This document shows, in pieces, positions 23,938 through 30,512 of a DNA stretch of 30,512 nt. Below the pieces are notes generated by a model that searched no databases, was not told the DNA's origin, and saw only the letters and a program-made list of their open reading frames with translations. This DNA comes from CAYLPJ01 sp964385465. Its GTDB lineage: Bacteria; Planctomycetota; Phycisphaerae; SM23-33. The stretch covers positions 1 to 30,512 of the forward strand of contig CAYLPJ010000066.1 in the NCBI GenBank assembly GCA_964385465.1. Reading direction: 5' to 3'. A program made the position numbers and the translations under genes. Positions within the stretch are counted from its first letter, which is position 1. Every line of letters starts with the position of its first letter.

Positions 23938-26349
23938 ATGAAATCACGCATCCATCGGTTTGCCGGAATCGCGATCCTCGTGCTTCCTTTGCTCCCGACG
24001 CCGCCCGGCCTGGCGGCTCGGCCCGGCAAGGACATGCCCAACCCCGATTTCACCAAGGGCGGCGAGATCCCCGATGGGGCGAACCACGACTGGAACCTGG
24101 GCGCCACGGGGCTTCGCGGATGGATGTACACCAGCCAGATGTCCACGGCCGACGCGCGGCAGATCTGCATCACGAAGGTGGCCAAGGGCTCGCCCGCGGA
24201 TGGAATCATCGCGGTTGGCGACGTGATCCTCGGCGTCGGCGGCAAGGCGTTTTCCTACGACCCGCGGACGGAGTTCGGCAAGGCGCTGACGGCGGCCGAG
24301 GCCGAGGCCGGCGGCGGGAAGCTGTCGCTGATCCGCTGGCGGGCGGGCAAGACAGAGACGGTCATCGTGATGCTGCCCGTGCTGGGCACCTACAGCGCGA
24401 CGGCTCCCTACAACTGCCCGAAGTCCGGGCGCATTCTCGAACTGGGCTGCAAGGCACTGGCCAGGCGAATCTCCCGACCAGGCTACCGGGAGAACGCGAT
24501 CCCGCGCTCGCTCAACGCCCTGGCGCTGCTGGCAGGCGGCGATCCCCAGTACCTGCCGCTGGTCAAGAAGGAAGCTCGATGGGCGGCCGAGTTCTCCTGT
24601 GGCGGCTTTCATACGTGGTACTACGGGTACGTGATCGCGCTGCTGGCCGAGTACAAGATGGCCACCGGCGACGAGTCGGTCATGCCGGGCCTGCGGCGGC
24701 TGGCGCTGGAGGCCGCCAACGGCCAGAGCATTGTCGGTTCCTGGGGCCACCGCTTCGCCGGGCCCGACGGGCGTGTGGGCGGGTACGGCATGATGAACGC
24801 CCCGGGCCTTCCGCTGACGATCTCGCTGATCCTGGCGCGCAGGGCGGGCGTCAACGCCGGCGTCGTGTCGCGCGCCATCGAGCGCAGCGCGCGGCTGCTC
24901 CGTTTCTATGCCGGCAAGGGCAGCGTGCCCTACGGCGACCATGCCCCGTGGATTCAGACGCACGAGGACAACGGCAAGAACGGCATGGCCTCGGTGATGT
25001 TCAACCTGCTGGGCGACGGCAAGGCGGGGGAGTACTTCTCGCGGATGGCGATCGCGTCCCACGGCAACCCGCGGGACTACGGGCACACGGGCAACTTCTG
25101 CTGCATCCTGTGGGCGATCCCCGGCGTGGCCCAGTCCGGGCCCAACGCGACCGGGGCGTGGATGCACGAGTTCGGGGCGTGGTACTTCGACCTCGCCCGA
25201 CAATGGGACGGGAAATTCCCCCACCAGGGGCACCCCAAACCCCGTACCGACAAGTACAGCGGCTGGGACTGCACCGGCGGGTATCTCCTGGCCTACGCGA
25301 TGCCCCTCAAGAAGATCCACCTGACGGGCAAGGGGGAAGACCACGTCCCCCAGGTCAGCATGGCCGAGGCAAAGAGCATCATCGACGACGGCCGGGGCTG
25401 GACCAGGAGAGACCGCACCAGCTTCTACGACGCGCTGACCACCGACCAGCTCATCGGCCGGCTGAGCAACTGGTCGCCGGTCGTCCGGCAGCGTGCAGCC
25501 GAAGCGCTCGGCCGTCGCAAAGACGACGTGATGGACAAGCTCATCGCCATGCTCGACGCCGGGGATGCCTACACGCGCTACGGCGCCTGCCGGGCGATCC
25601 GACTCCAGAAGGGGCGCGGCACCCCGGCCGTGCCTGCCCTGCTGAAGGCGTTCCGCTCCGACGACCTCTGGCTGCGAATCCTCTCGGCCCAGGCGATGCC
25701 GGGCATCGGCGAGCCGGCGAAGGCCGCCGTACCTGAAATGCTGGAGCGGCTCGCCAAGGGCGGCGACCTCGAGAACGACCCGCGGAAGATGGAGCAGCGA
25801 TACCTCTGCTTCTCCCTGTTCAACAAGGGGGGGCTGCTGGGCAAGTCGCTCGAGGGCGTGGACCGTCAACTGCTCTACAAGGCGATCCGTGCCGGGCTGC
25901 AAAACCAGGACGGCAGGGCGCGGGGCTCGATCGCCACCGTGTACGACAATCTCTCCTTTGACCAGCTCAAACCGCTCCTGCCGGCGATCTTCGAGGCGAT
26001 CGTCGAGCGGTCGCCGAGCGGAATCATGTTCGCCGACGGCATCCGCCTGAAGGGACTCGCGCTTCTGGCGAAGCATCACATCGCCGAGGCCATGCCGGTA
26101 TGCATCGACATCATGGACCTCGAACGATGGGGCAAGAACCGGAGAATCATGGGCTGCCTGAAAGCCCTGGAACGCTACCGCGGCGCCGCCAGGCCCCTCC
26201 TGCCCCGGCTGGCCGAACTCCACCAGCAACTGCTGCAACACAGGGAAGCCAGGATGCTCCGGCCTCACGCGGCAGTGCTCGGCAAGATCATCGCGGAGAT
26301 CAAGTCGGACAAGAACCCGCCCAAGCTGCGCAGCATCAAGGAACTCTGA
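23938..26349 (+). CDS. Secreted PDZ/DUF6288-like protein with HEAT repeats
   Basis: 803 residues from the ATG at 23938, which follows GGAGG by about 8 bases; an in-frame ATG at 23818 has no such site. A signal peptide (IAILVLPLLPTPPGLAA, cleavage near 27) leads into a short conserved stretch DWNLGATGLRGWMY. A PDZ-like domain follows (~70-150; ITKVAKGSPADGIIAVGDVILGVGG). Residues ~190-500 form a helical-toroid-like domain with HTWYYGY, GKNGMASVMFNLLG and SGWDCTGGYLLAYA, which I recall as DUF6288 of planctomycetes and relatives. C-terminal ~510-780 are HEAT repeats. Function is unknown. The toroid resembles polysaccharide-acting enzymes, and the gene follows a sulfatase, so a role in glycan use is a reasonable inference. 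It is convergent with the formyltransferase, only 23 bp apart. Confidence 0.8.
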   Translation: MKSRIHRFAGIAILVLPLLPTPPGLAARPGKDMPNPDFTKGGEIPDGANHDWNLGATGLRGWMYTSQMSTADARQICITKVAKGSPADGIIAVGDVILGVGGKAFSYDPRTEFGKALTAAEAEAGGGKLSLIRWRAGKTETVIVMLPVLGTYSATAPYNCPKSGRILELGCKALARRISRPGYRENAIPRSLNALALLAGGDPQYLPLVKKEARWAAEFSCGGFHTWYYGYVIALLAEYKMATGDESVMPGLRRLALEAANGQSIVGSWGHRFAGPDGRVGGYGMMNAPGLPLTISLILARRAGVNAGVVSRAIERSARLLRFYAGKGSVPYGDHAPWIQTHEDNGKNGMASVMFNLLGDGKAGEYFSRMAIASHGNPRDYGHTGNFCCILWAIPGVAQSGPNATGAWMHEFGAWYFDLARQWDGKFPHQGHPKPRTDKYSGWDCTGGYLLAYAMPLKKIHLTGKGEDHVPQVSMAEAKSIIDDGRGWTRRDRTSFYDALTTDQLIGRLSNWSPVVRQRAAEALGRRKDDVMDKLIAMLDAGDAYTRYGACRAIRLQKGRGTPAVPALLKAFRSDDLWLRILSAQAMPGIGEPAKAAVPEMLERLAKGGDLENDPRKMEQRYLCFSLFNKGGLLGKSLEGVDRQLLYKAIRAGLQNQDGRARGSIATVYDNLSFDQLKPLLPAIFEAIVERSPSGIMFADGIRLKGLALLAKHHIAEAMPVCIDIMDLERWGKNRRIMGCLKALERYRGAARPLLPRLAELHQQLLQHREARMLRPHAAVLGKIIAEIKSDKNPPKLRSIKEL

Positions 26350-26372
26350 TCGGCGTTCGGGCGGGGGTGGGT

Positions 26373-27155
26373 CTACATCATCCGCAGGCCCTTGCGGCGG
26401 AACGCGCGGACGTCGTCGGCGGCGGGGTAACTGTAGTAGGATGCCTCGCGGTCCCCGCCGACGGGGCTGTAGTCGTCGCGGGCGACCTTTCCGACGGCCT
26501 CGACCGTCGCGTCCACGCTCAGCCGGAAGCAGCGGGCGTACAGCGAGAAGAACGTATCGCCCTCGCCGATGGGCACCGAACGCTGTGCCAGGACCACCCC
26601 GCGGTCGATCTGCTCGGTCATCGTGTGCACCGAGACGCCGACCTCCCGCTCCCCGTGGAGCATGCACCAGAAGATCGGGTAGATGCCCCCGTAGGACGGC
26701 AGCAGCGAGGTGTGGCGGTTCAGGCAGGCCTTGCTCGCGGCCGCCAGCAGCTCGCGGCCGAAGATCTGGTTGCCGCTGCTGAGCAGCACGTCCGGCTCCA
26801 TCCGGCGGATCCAGGCGATCGTCCGGGGGTCGTTGGCGTTGCGTGTGCGGAGGACGGGGATGTCGTGGCGCCGGCAGACGCCGGCGATCGAGTGCGGTTT
26901 CGGCAGGCGGACGGCGCGGTCGATGCGGTCCAGCAGCCCGTGCCAGGCCTCGCGGGCTCCGAGGCGGACGAACGCCCACGGCCCGAGCATGGTCAGGTAG
27001 CGGCGGAGGTGCTTGCGGCGGCTGGCCTTTCGCGGGCGGAAGCTGGTCAGCACGGCGGCGACGACGGGATGCTCCTCGCCCAGCCGCTCGATCACGCCGG
27101 CGACATAGCCGGGCTTCCACAGGCTGGCCTCGCTCATGACCAGCACGATCCTCAT
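26373..27155 (-). CDS. Formyltransferase family protein (FMT/GART fold)
   Basis: 260 residues. The ATG at 27153-27155 overlaps the deacetylase stop (ATGA). The catalytic triad of the formyl_trans_N fold is visible: Asn146 and His148 in LNRHTSLLPSYGG and Asp184 in EQIDRGVV. The 36-residue distance from His to Asp is the same as in methionyl-tRNA formyltransferase. It lacks the C-terminal FMT domain and has a diverged basic N-terminal half, so it is probably not the housekeeping Fmt. Related stand-alone proteins transfer formyl from 10-formyl-tetrahydrofolate to amino sugars. Being coupled to a deacetylase suggests action on the freed amine of the same sugar, which is inference. It acts in the cytoplasm. 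Confidence 0.8.
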   Translation of the reverse strand: MRIVLVMSEASLWKPGYVAGVIERLGEEHPVVAAVLTSFRPRKASRRKHLRRYLTMLGPWAFVRLGAREAWHGLLDRIDRAVRLPKPHSIAGVCRRHDIPVLRTRNANDPRTIAWIRRMEPDVLLSSGNQIFGRELLAAASKACLNRHTSLLPSYGGIYPIFWCMLHGEREVGVSVHTMTEQIDRGVVLAQRSVPIGEGDTFFSLYARCFRLSVDATVEAVGKVARDDYSPVGGDREASYYSYPAADDVRAFRRKGLRMM

Positions 27156-27937
27156 GCCCGCACCCTCCGCAGCAGCTTGTAGGCGACCTTGGCGAGGTTC
27201 AGCGTCCAGTCGGCGGCGAAGGACCGCGCCCAGCCGAACGCCCCCGCGGGCCACCGCTCGGGGTGGATCAGCAGGTAGAGGTTGCGGCTGTCGCGGCCGA
27301 TCAGGCGGATGAGGTCGCCGGTGGTCTTCAGCGGCGGCTTGTCGGTGACGGCCGCCTTGCCGGCGGGGATGACGTCCTTGACGTTGAACCGCCCGTCGAG
27401 CCACGTCCGCCCCGTGTCGGAGTAGTACATGGCCCGCTCGAAGTCGGCCGAAAGGTACACCTCGCCGGTGAGCCCGAAGTCCCCCAGGCGGCAATGCTGC
27501 CACATGTCGCGGTTGTCGAACCGTGTTGCGGGGTTGCCGTGCATGCTGACCGTCCTCACCGGCGCCAGCTCGCGGAACTGCGCCAGTTGCTCGGCCAGCA
27601 GCCGCCCGGCGGCGTCGTGGTCTCCGCGGGCGCGGTCGAGGCACTCGTAATGCAGGCCCACCTCGTGGCCCATCGCGGCGACCTCGCGGATGATCCGCGG
27701 CTCCCACGAGGCGGGCATGCGGAAGTAGTAGCTGGCGAGGAGCCCGAATCGCCGCTCGATCTCCGCCAGCTCCCGCGCCCGGCGCGGGCGGCGGTCCACG
27801 TCGTGGCGCAGCACCAGCACGCGGTCGTGCAGGTCCAGGCGGTCGCGGGCGATGAAGTCCGCGAACGTCGCCGTACGGTAGCCGCTGGCGGCAATCGCCT
27901 CGCACAGCCTCGCATATTCCCGCTGGGTGAAGTCCAT
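27152..27937 (-). CDS. Polysaccharide deacetylase-like (NodB-fold) protein
   Basis: 261 residues. The NodB-type metal site is suggested by RHDVD (His45, Asp46, Asp48), GHEVGLHYE with His96, and SMHGNP with His133. The layout matches the family of NodB-like proteins found in surface-polysaccharide clusters. No signal peptide is present, so the substrate would be a cytoplasmic sugar nucleotide or lipid-linked intermediate rather than extracellular polymer. The start has only a weak GAGCGAG site and lies 7 bp after the previous stop, so translation may depend on the upstream gene. The downstream formyltransferase overlaps its stop by 4 bases. Late segments (LYLLIHPERWP) are conserved-looking but I cannot assign them. 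Confidence 0.78.
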   Translation of the reverse strand: MDFTQREYARLCEAIAASGYRTATFADFIARDRLDLHDRVLVLRHDVDRRPRRARELAEIERRFGLLASYYFRMPASWEPRIIREVAAMGHEVGLHYECLDRARGDHDAAGRLLAEQLAQFRELAPVRTVSMHGNPATRFDNRDMWQHCRLGDFGLTGEVYLSADFERAMYYSDTGRTWLDGRFNVKDVIPAGKAAVTDKPPLKTTGDLIRLIGRDSRNLYLLIHPERWPAGAFGWARSFAADWTLNLAKVAYKLLRRVRA

Positions 27938-27944
27938 GGCTCGC

Positions 27945-29825
27945 TCAGTCGGCCGGACGCCAGGCCGTCTCCGGCGTCAGCGACAGCACCGGCGCCGCCA
28001 GCCCCGACAGCGCCACCGACGCATCCTCCAGCGTGCCCGTCTCAGCCCGCGTCATTGCCAGCGACCACGTGCCGCCCTCGCGTCCGTCGACCGTGACGGG
28101 CACCGTGACCGTCTCTTGATCCGGGGTGGTCTCCCCGGCGGCGACGCGGGTGCCGCCGGCGTCGTAGACCTCCACGCGCACCGTCTCGCGCCCCCGGCCC
28201 TCGGCGCCGACGGCGAACCGCTTCGTCCCGGGCGGGACGTGGAACCACAGCCGTTTCGCCCCGCGGATGGCGGCCAGGGGCCTGCGCGGGCCGGCGTAAA
28301 CGCCCACGGCGGCGTCGGCCCCGGCGACGACATACGCGCACCTCCCGGCCGAGACCGCCAGCATGTACGTGCCGTCGGCCTCCGGCGTGAAGCCGACCTC
28401 GCCGGCCCGCTTCATCGGGACCTTGCCCGTCCCCAGCAGCTTCCGCGACGGGTCGCGCAGCGTCCACAGCAGGACGTTGTCATAGTCGGCGATGGGCACG
28501 TTGCCAAGGGTGACGGCGACGCGGCGGCCCTTCTCGGCCGCGATCAGCAGCAGGTTCTCGCCACGCAGCAGAACGGGCTCGCCCCCGGGCCTTGTCGCCG
28601 TCTCGGCCGGGCCGCGGACCGCGCCCGGGCGGAACCCCGAAAGGCGCTTCCACAACTGGAAGTTCCACTCCCGCGGGGACTCCCGGGGCTCGTGCTGGAA
28701 GGCCCAGTTCCCGGCCGCGATGGCCCGGTTGGCGCGAGCGAACCACTTCCAGTAGCGGCGGTGGTCCTCCCGGGTATAGGTGGGGCCCTCGTAGAAGATC
28801 CAGTAGCCGTCCGTGGCCTGGCTGATCATCACCGCGTTCTTGCCGCTGAACTCCGGGTCGGCCCCGCGGACGGCCGGGTCGATCCCGCCGGCGTAGGCGA
28901 ACCGGATGCCCGCCTGCCGGGGCACTTTGCGACGTTCGAGGAGCTTGCGGCGGTTGTAGGCCAGCGCGGCCGGCAGGGGCATGAAGGGGGGCCGCCCGTA
29001 GGTCGTCGCATCGGCGAGGATCAGCGGGGCCCGCCCGGCGGCCCATTCGGGGTAGATCGCCTCGGTCATCAGCTTCGTCCCGGGTGCGGGGTAGACGCAG
29101 AAGCGGAAGCCCGGCGCGTGGCGGTCGACGGCCTGGCGGAGGGCGCGGCAGCGCGTGCGCCAGTGGGAGACCTGGAAGGCCTCGAACGCGTCGTGGAGCC
29201 CGGCTTCGCCCAGCCAGGCCTTTCGCTCGGCGGGGGGGAGGTCGGCGGGCAGATCGACATCCCGCTCGGCGGCGAATCGCCGCAGGATGCCCATGTCGTA
29301 GGAGAGGGCGTAGCCGTTGGGCTTGCCTGTCGGCTCGTAGTTCTCGTAGTCCAGGAACACGCCGAGGAGGGTCTCGTCGCCGGCCGCCAGTTTGGCATAG
29401 CCGACGATGCGGCGGCCCATCCACTCCCACAGCCCGTCGGCGTTGGGGCTGTAGAGTTTGGATACCGTGCCGTCGGCCCAGACGAGCCTCTCGGCCTCCG
29501 GCGTCCCGGCCGGGGCCCGGCGGGTGCCTCGCATCCACGGCAGGTGGTAGATGCCGTGGGCCCCGCACCATCGCGTGACGCGCCGCACGGCGTTGGCGTC
29601 CTCCCCGCCCTGCCGCGGGGAGTAGACGTTGAAGCCCGCCTCGGCCGAGGCGCGGATCATCCACTCCTCGGTCACCCAGTCGGCGTGCTTCTGCATCACC
29701 TTGTCCACCACGATGCGGAGCTTGACCTCCCGGCCGAGCTTCTCCCGCTCGGGCCTCTCGGCGGCGTGCGCCGCGGCCGCGGAGAGCAGCAGGCAGATCG
29801 CCAGCGGGAACTGCGTTCGTGTCAT
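27945..29825 (-). CDS. Secreted protein of unknown function, glycosidase-like
   Basis: 626 residues. A GGAGG site stands 8 bases before the ATG. A signal peptide (MTRTQFPLAICLLLSAAAAHA, cleavage about residue 21-22) shows export. Residues ~30-400 read like a TIM-barrel glycosidase: WMIRASAEAGFNVYSP, HGIYHLPWMRGT, GVFLDYENYEPTGK and FCVYPAPGTK, with acidic residues at strand ends (the Asp-Tyr-Glu cluster is a candidate active site). Residues ~420-620 look like two beta-sandwich modules. I do not recognise a named GH family. It is 37 bp downstream of the cysteine synthase gene and 7 bp upstream of the deacetylase gene, so probably co-transcribed with the latter. Confidence 0.7.
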   Translation of the reverse strand: MTRTQFPLAICLLLSAAAAHAAERPEREKLGREVKLRIVVDKVMQKHADWVTEEWMIRASAEAGFNVYSPRQGGEDANAVRRVTRWCGAHGIYHLPWMRGTRRAPAGTPEAERLVWADGTVSKLYSPNADGLWEWMGRRIVGYAKLAAGDETLLGVFLDYENYEPTGKPNGYALSYDMGILRRFAAERDVDLPADLPPAERKAWLGEAGLHDAFEAFQVSHWRTRCRALRQAVDRHAPGFRFCVYPAPGTKLMTEAIYPEWAAGRAPLILADATTYGRPPFMPLPAALAYNRRKLLERRKVPRQAGIRFAYAGGIDPAVRGADPEFSGKNAVMISQATDGYWIFYEGPTYTREDHRRYWKWFARANRAIAAGNWAFQHEPRESPREWNFQLWKRLSGFRPGAVRGPAETATRPGGEPVLLRGENLLLIAAEKGRRVAVTLGNVPIADYDNVLLWTLRDPSRKLLGTGKVPMKRAGEVGFTPEADGTYMLAVSAGRCAYVVAGADAAVGVYAGPRRPLAAIRGAKRLWFHVPPGTKRFAVGAEGRGRETVRVEVYDAGGTRVAAGETTPDQETVTVPVTVDGREGGTWSLAMTRAETGTLEDASVALSGLAAPVLSLTPETAWRPAD

Positions 29826-29862
29826 GGCCGATCCTCCGGCATGGTCTTTTCGGGCGGGCGCA

Positions 29863-30512
29863 TCACAGCAGGGCCGTCGAGAAGTATCGCTCGGCTCGGT
29901 CGGGCAGGATCGTGGCGACGTTCCCGCCGACGCTGGCGGCCACCTGCCTGGCCGCCCAGACGTTCGCCCCGGAGCTGATCCCCACCAGCAGCCCGCTGCT
30001 GCGCCCCAGCTCGCGGGTGGTCTCGATGGCGTCCTCGTCGGTCACCTCGAGGACGTCGTCGACCATCGCCACGTCGAGCACGGCCGGGACGAACCCGTCG
30101 CCGATGCCCTGGATCTGGTGCAGGCCGGGCTCGTGGCCCAGCAGGGCGGAGACGTTCTTCGGCTCGACCGCGACGAGCTTGACGCCCGGCCGGTGCTCCT
30201 TGAGGAACTTGCCCACTCCCTGGAGCGTCCCGCCGCTGCCGACGCCGGCGACGAAGCAGTCGATCTTCCCGCTCATCTGGCGCCACAGCTCCACGGCCGT
30301 GCGCTCGTAGTGGCAGCGGGGGTTGTCGGGGTTCTCGAACTGCTGAGGGACGAAGACGTTCGGGTCCCCGGCGGCGATCTGGCGGACCTTCTCGACCGAC
30401 CCGGGCAGCGATTCGGCGTCGGGGGTGAGCTCCAACTCGGCCCCGAGGGCGCGGATGAGCTTCTTTCGCTCCTCGCTCATCCCCTCGGGCATGACGATCC
30501 GCACGCGGTAGC
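29863..30512 (-). CDS. cysK: Cysteine synthase (O-acetylserine sulfhydrylase), C-terminal part
   Basis: The gene runs off the right edge; about 216 of ~305 residues are present. The frame stays open to the last base (YRVRIVMPEGMSEERKK is a mid-protein motif, so no start codon is in the window). The PLP-phosphate loop GVGSGGT, the segment VAVEPKNVSALLG, and SSGLLVGISSGAN identify fold-type II cysteine synthase, which makes L-cysteine from O-acetylserine and sulfide. The catalytic lysine lies outside the window. The protein ends RYFSTALL. CysM or a cystathionine beta-synthase-like enzyme is possible, but the sequence looks most like CysK. Confidence 0.88.
   Translation of the reverse strand, partial: YRVRIVMPEGMSEERKKLIRALGAELELTPDAESLPGSVEKVRQIAAGDPNVFVPQQFENPDNPRCHYERTAVELWRQMSGKIDCFVAGVGSGGTLQGVGKFLKEHRPGVKLVAVEPKNVSALLGHEPGLHQIQGIGDGFVPAVLDVAMVDDVLEVTDEDAIETTRELGRSSGLLVGISSGANVWAARQVAASVGGNVATILPDRAERYFSTALL

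Noticed and set aside
23944..27120. 1058-residue minus-strand frame opposite the DUF6288-like gene and through the formyltransferase
   Set aside because: It crosses two supported genes in other frames and shows no motif.
26373..27155. Housekeeping methionyl-tRNA formyltransferase
   Set aside because: The protein is only 260 residues, lacks the C-terminal tRNA-binding domain, and is coupled to a deacetylase rather than to def.

Overview
The window is a GC-rich (roughly 70% by eye), densely coded bacterial chromosome segment. Two sulfatases (one Tat-exported), a DUF6288-type PDZ/HEAT protein, secreted HEAT and glycosidase proteins, a Gln/Gly-repeat protein and a short PheT without the EMAP insert together suggest a planctomycete, perhaps Phycisphaerae-like. 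That assignment is inference: no rRNA or other phylogenetic marker was examined.

Layout. 1-1146 (+): C-terminal part of a Gln/Gly-repeat protein, open at the window edge. 1448-2629 (-): exported HEAT-repeat protein, divergent from pheT (2787-4790, +). 4791-5677: the only long gene-free stretch, packed with hairpins including an inverted pair of REP-like palindromes. 5678-8278 (-): GH9-type secreted glycosidase, divergent from a large 2-hydroxyacyl-CoA dehydratase activase-like protein (8446-11595, +), followed by a conserved hypothetical gene (11634-12770, +). 12948-18153 (-): an apparent four-gene unit in the order ABC-type ATPase, DUF4435/TOPRIM protein, alanine dehydrogenase, GH42 beta-galactosidase. 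18354-20833 (-): methyltransferase and cytoplasmic-type sulfatase with overlapping stop/start. 20978-22015 (+): asnA. 22215-26349 (+): Tat-exported sulfatase and the DUF6288-like protein. 26373-30512 (-): cysteine synthase (cut by the window end), a secreted glycosidase-like protein, a NodB-like deacetylase and a formyltransferase, closely packed.

How the genes fit together. Most identifiable functions concern sulfated or decorated polysaccharides (GH9, GH42, two sulfatases, deacetylase/formyltransferase) plus amino-acid metabolism (Ald, AsnA, CysK, PheT). The most interesting unit is the ATPase + DUF4435 pair at 16114-18153. It has the architecture of PARIS-type anti-phage defence (AriA/AriB). 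Part of it is visibly lower in GC than its neighbours. Unusually, it runs by an ATGA overlap into an intact alanine dehydrogenase gene. The second notable pair is the deacetylase and formyltransferase, also ATGA-coupled, which could replace N-acetyl with N-formyl on a surface sugar. No rRNA, tRNA, CRISPR array or intact transposase gene was recognised.
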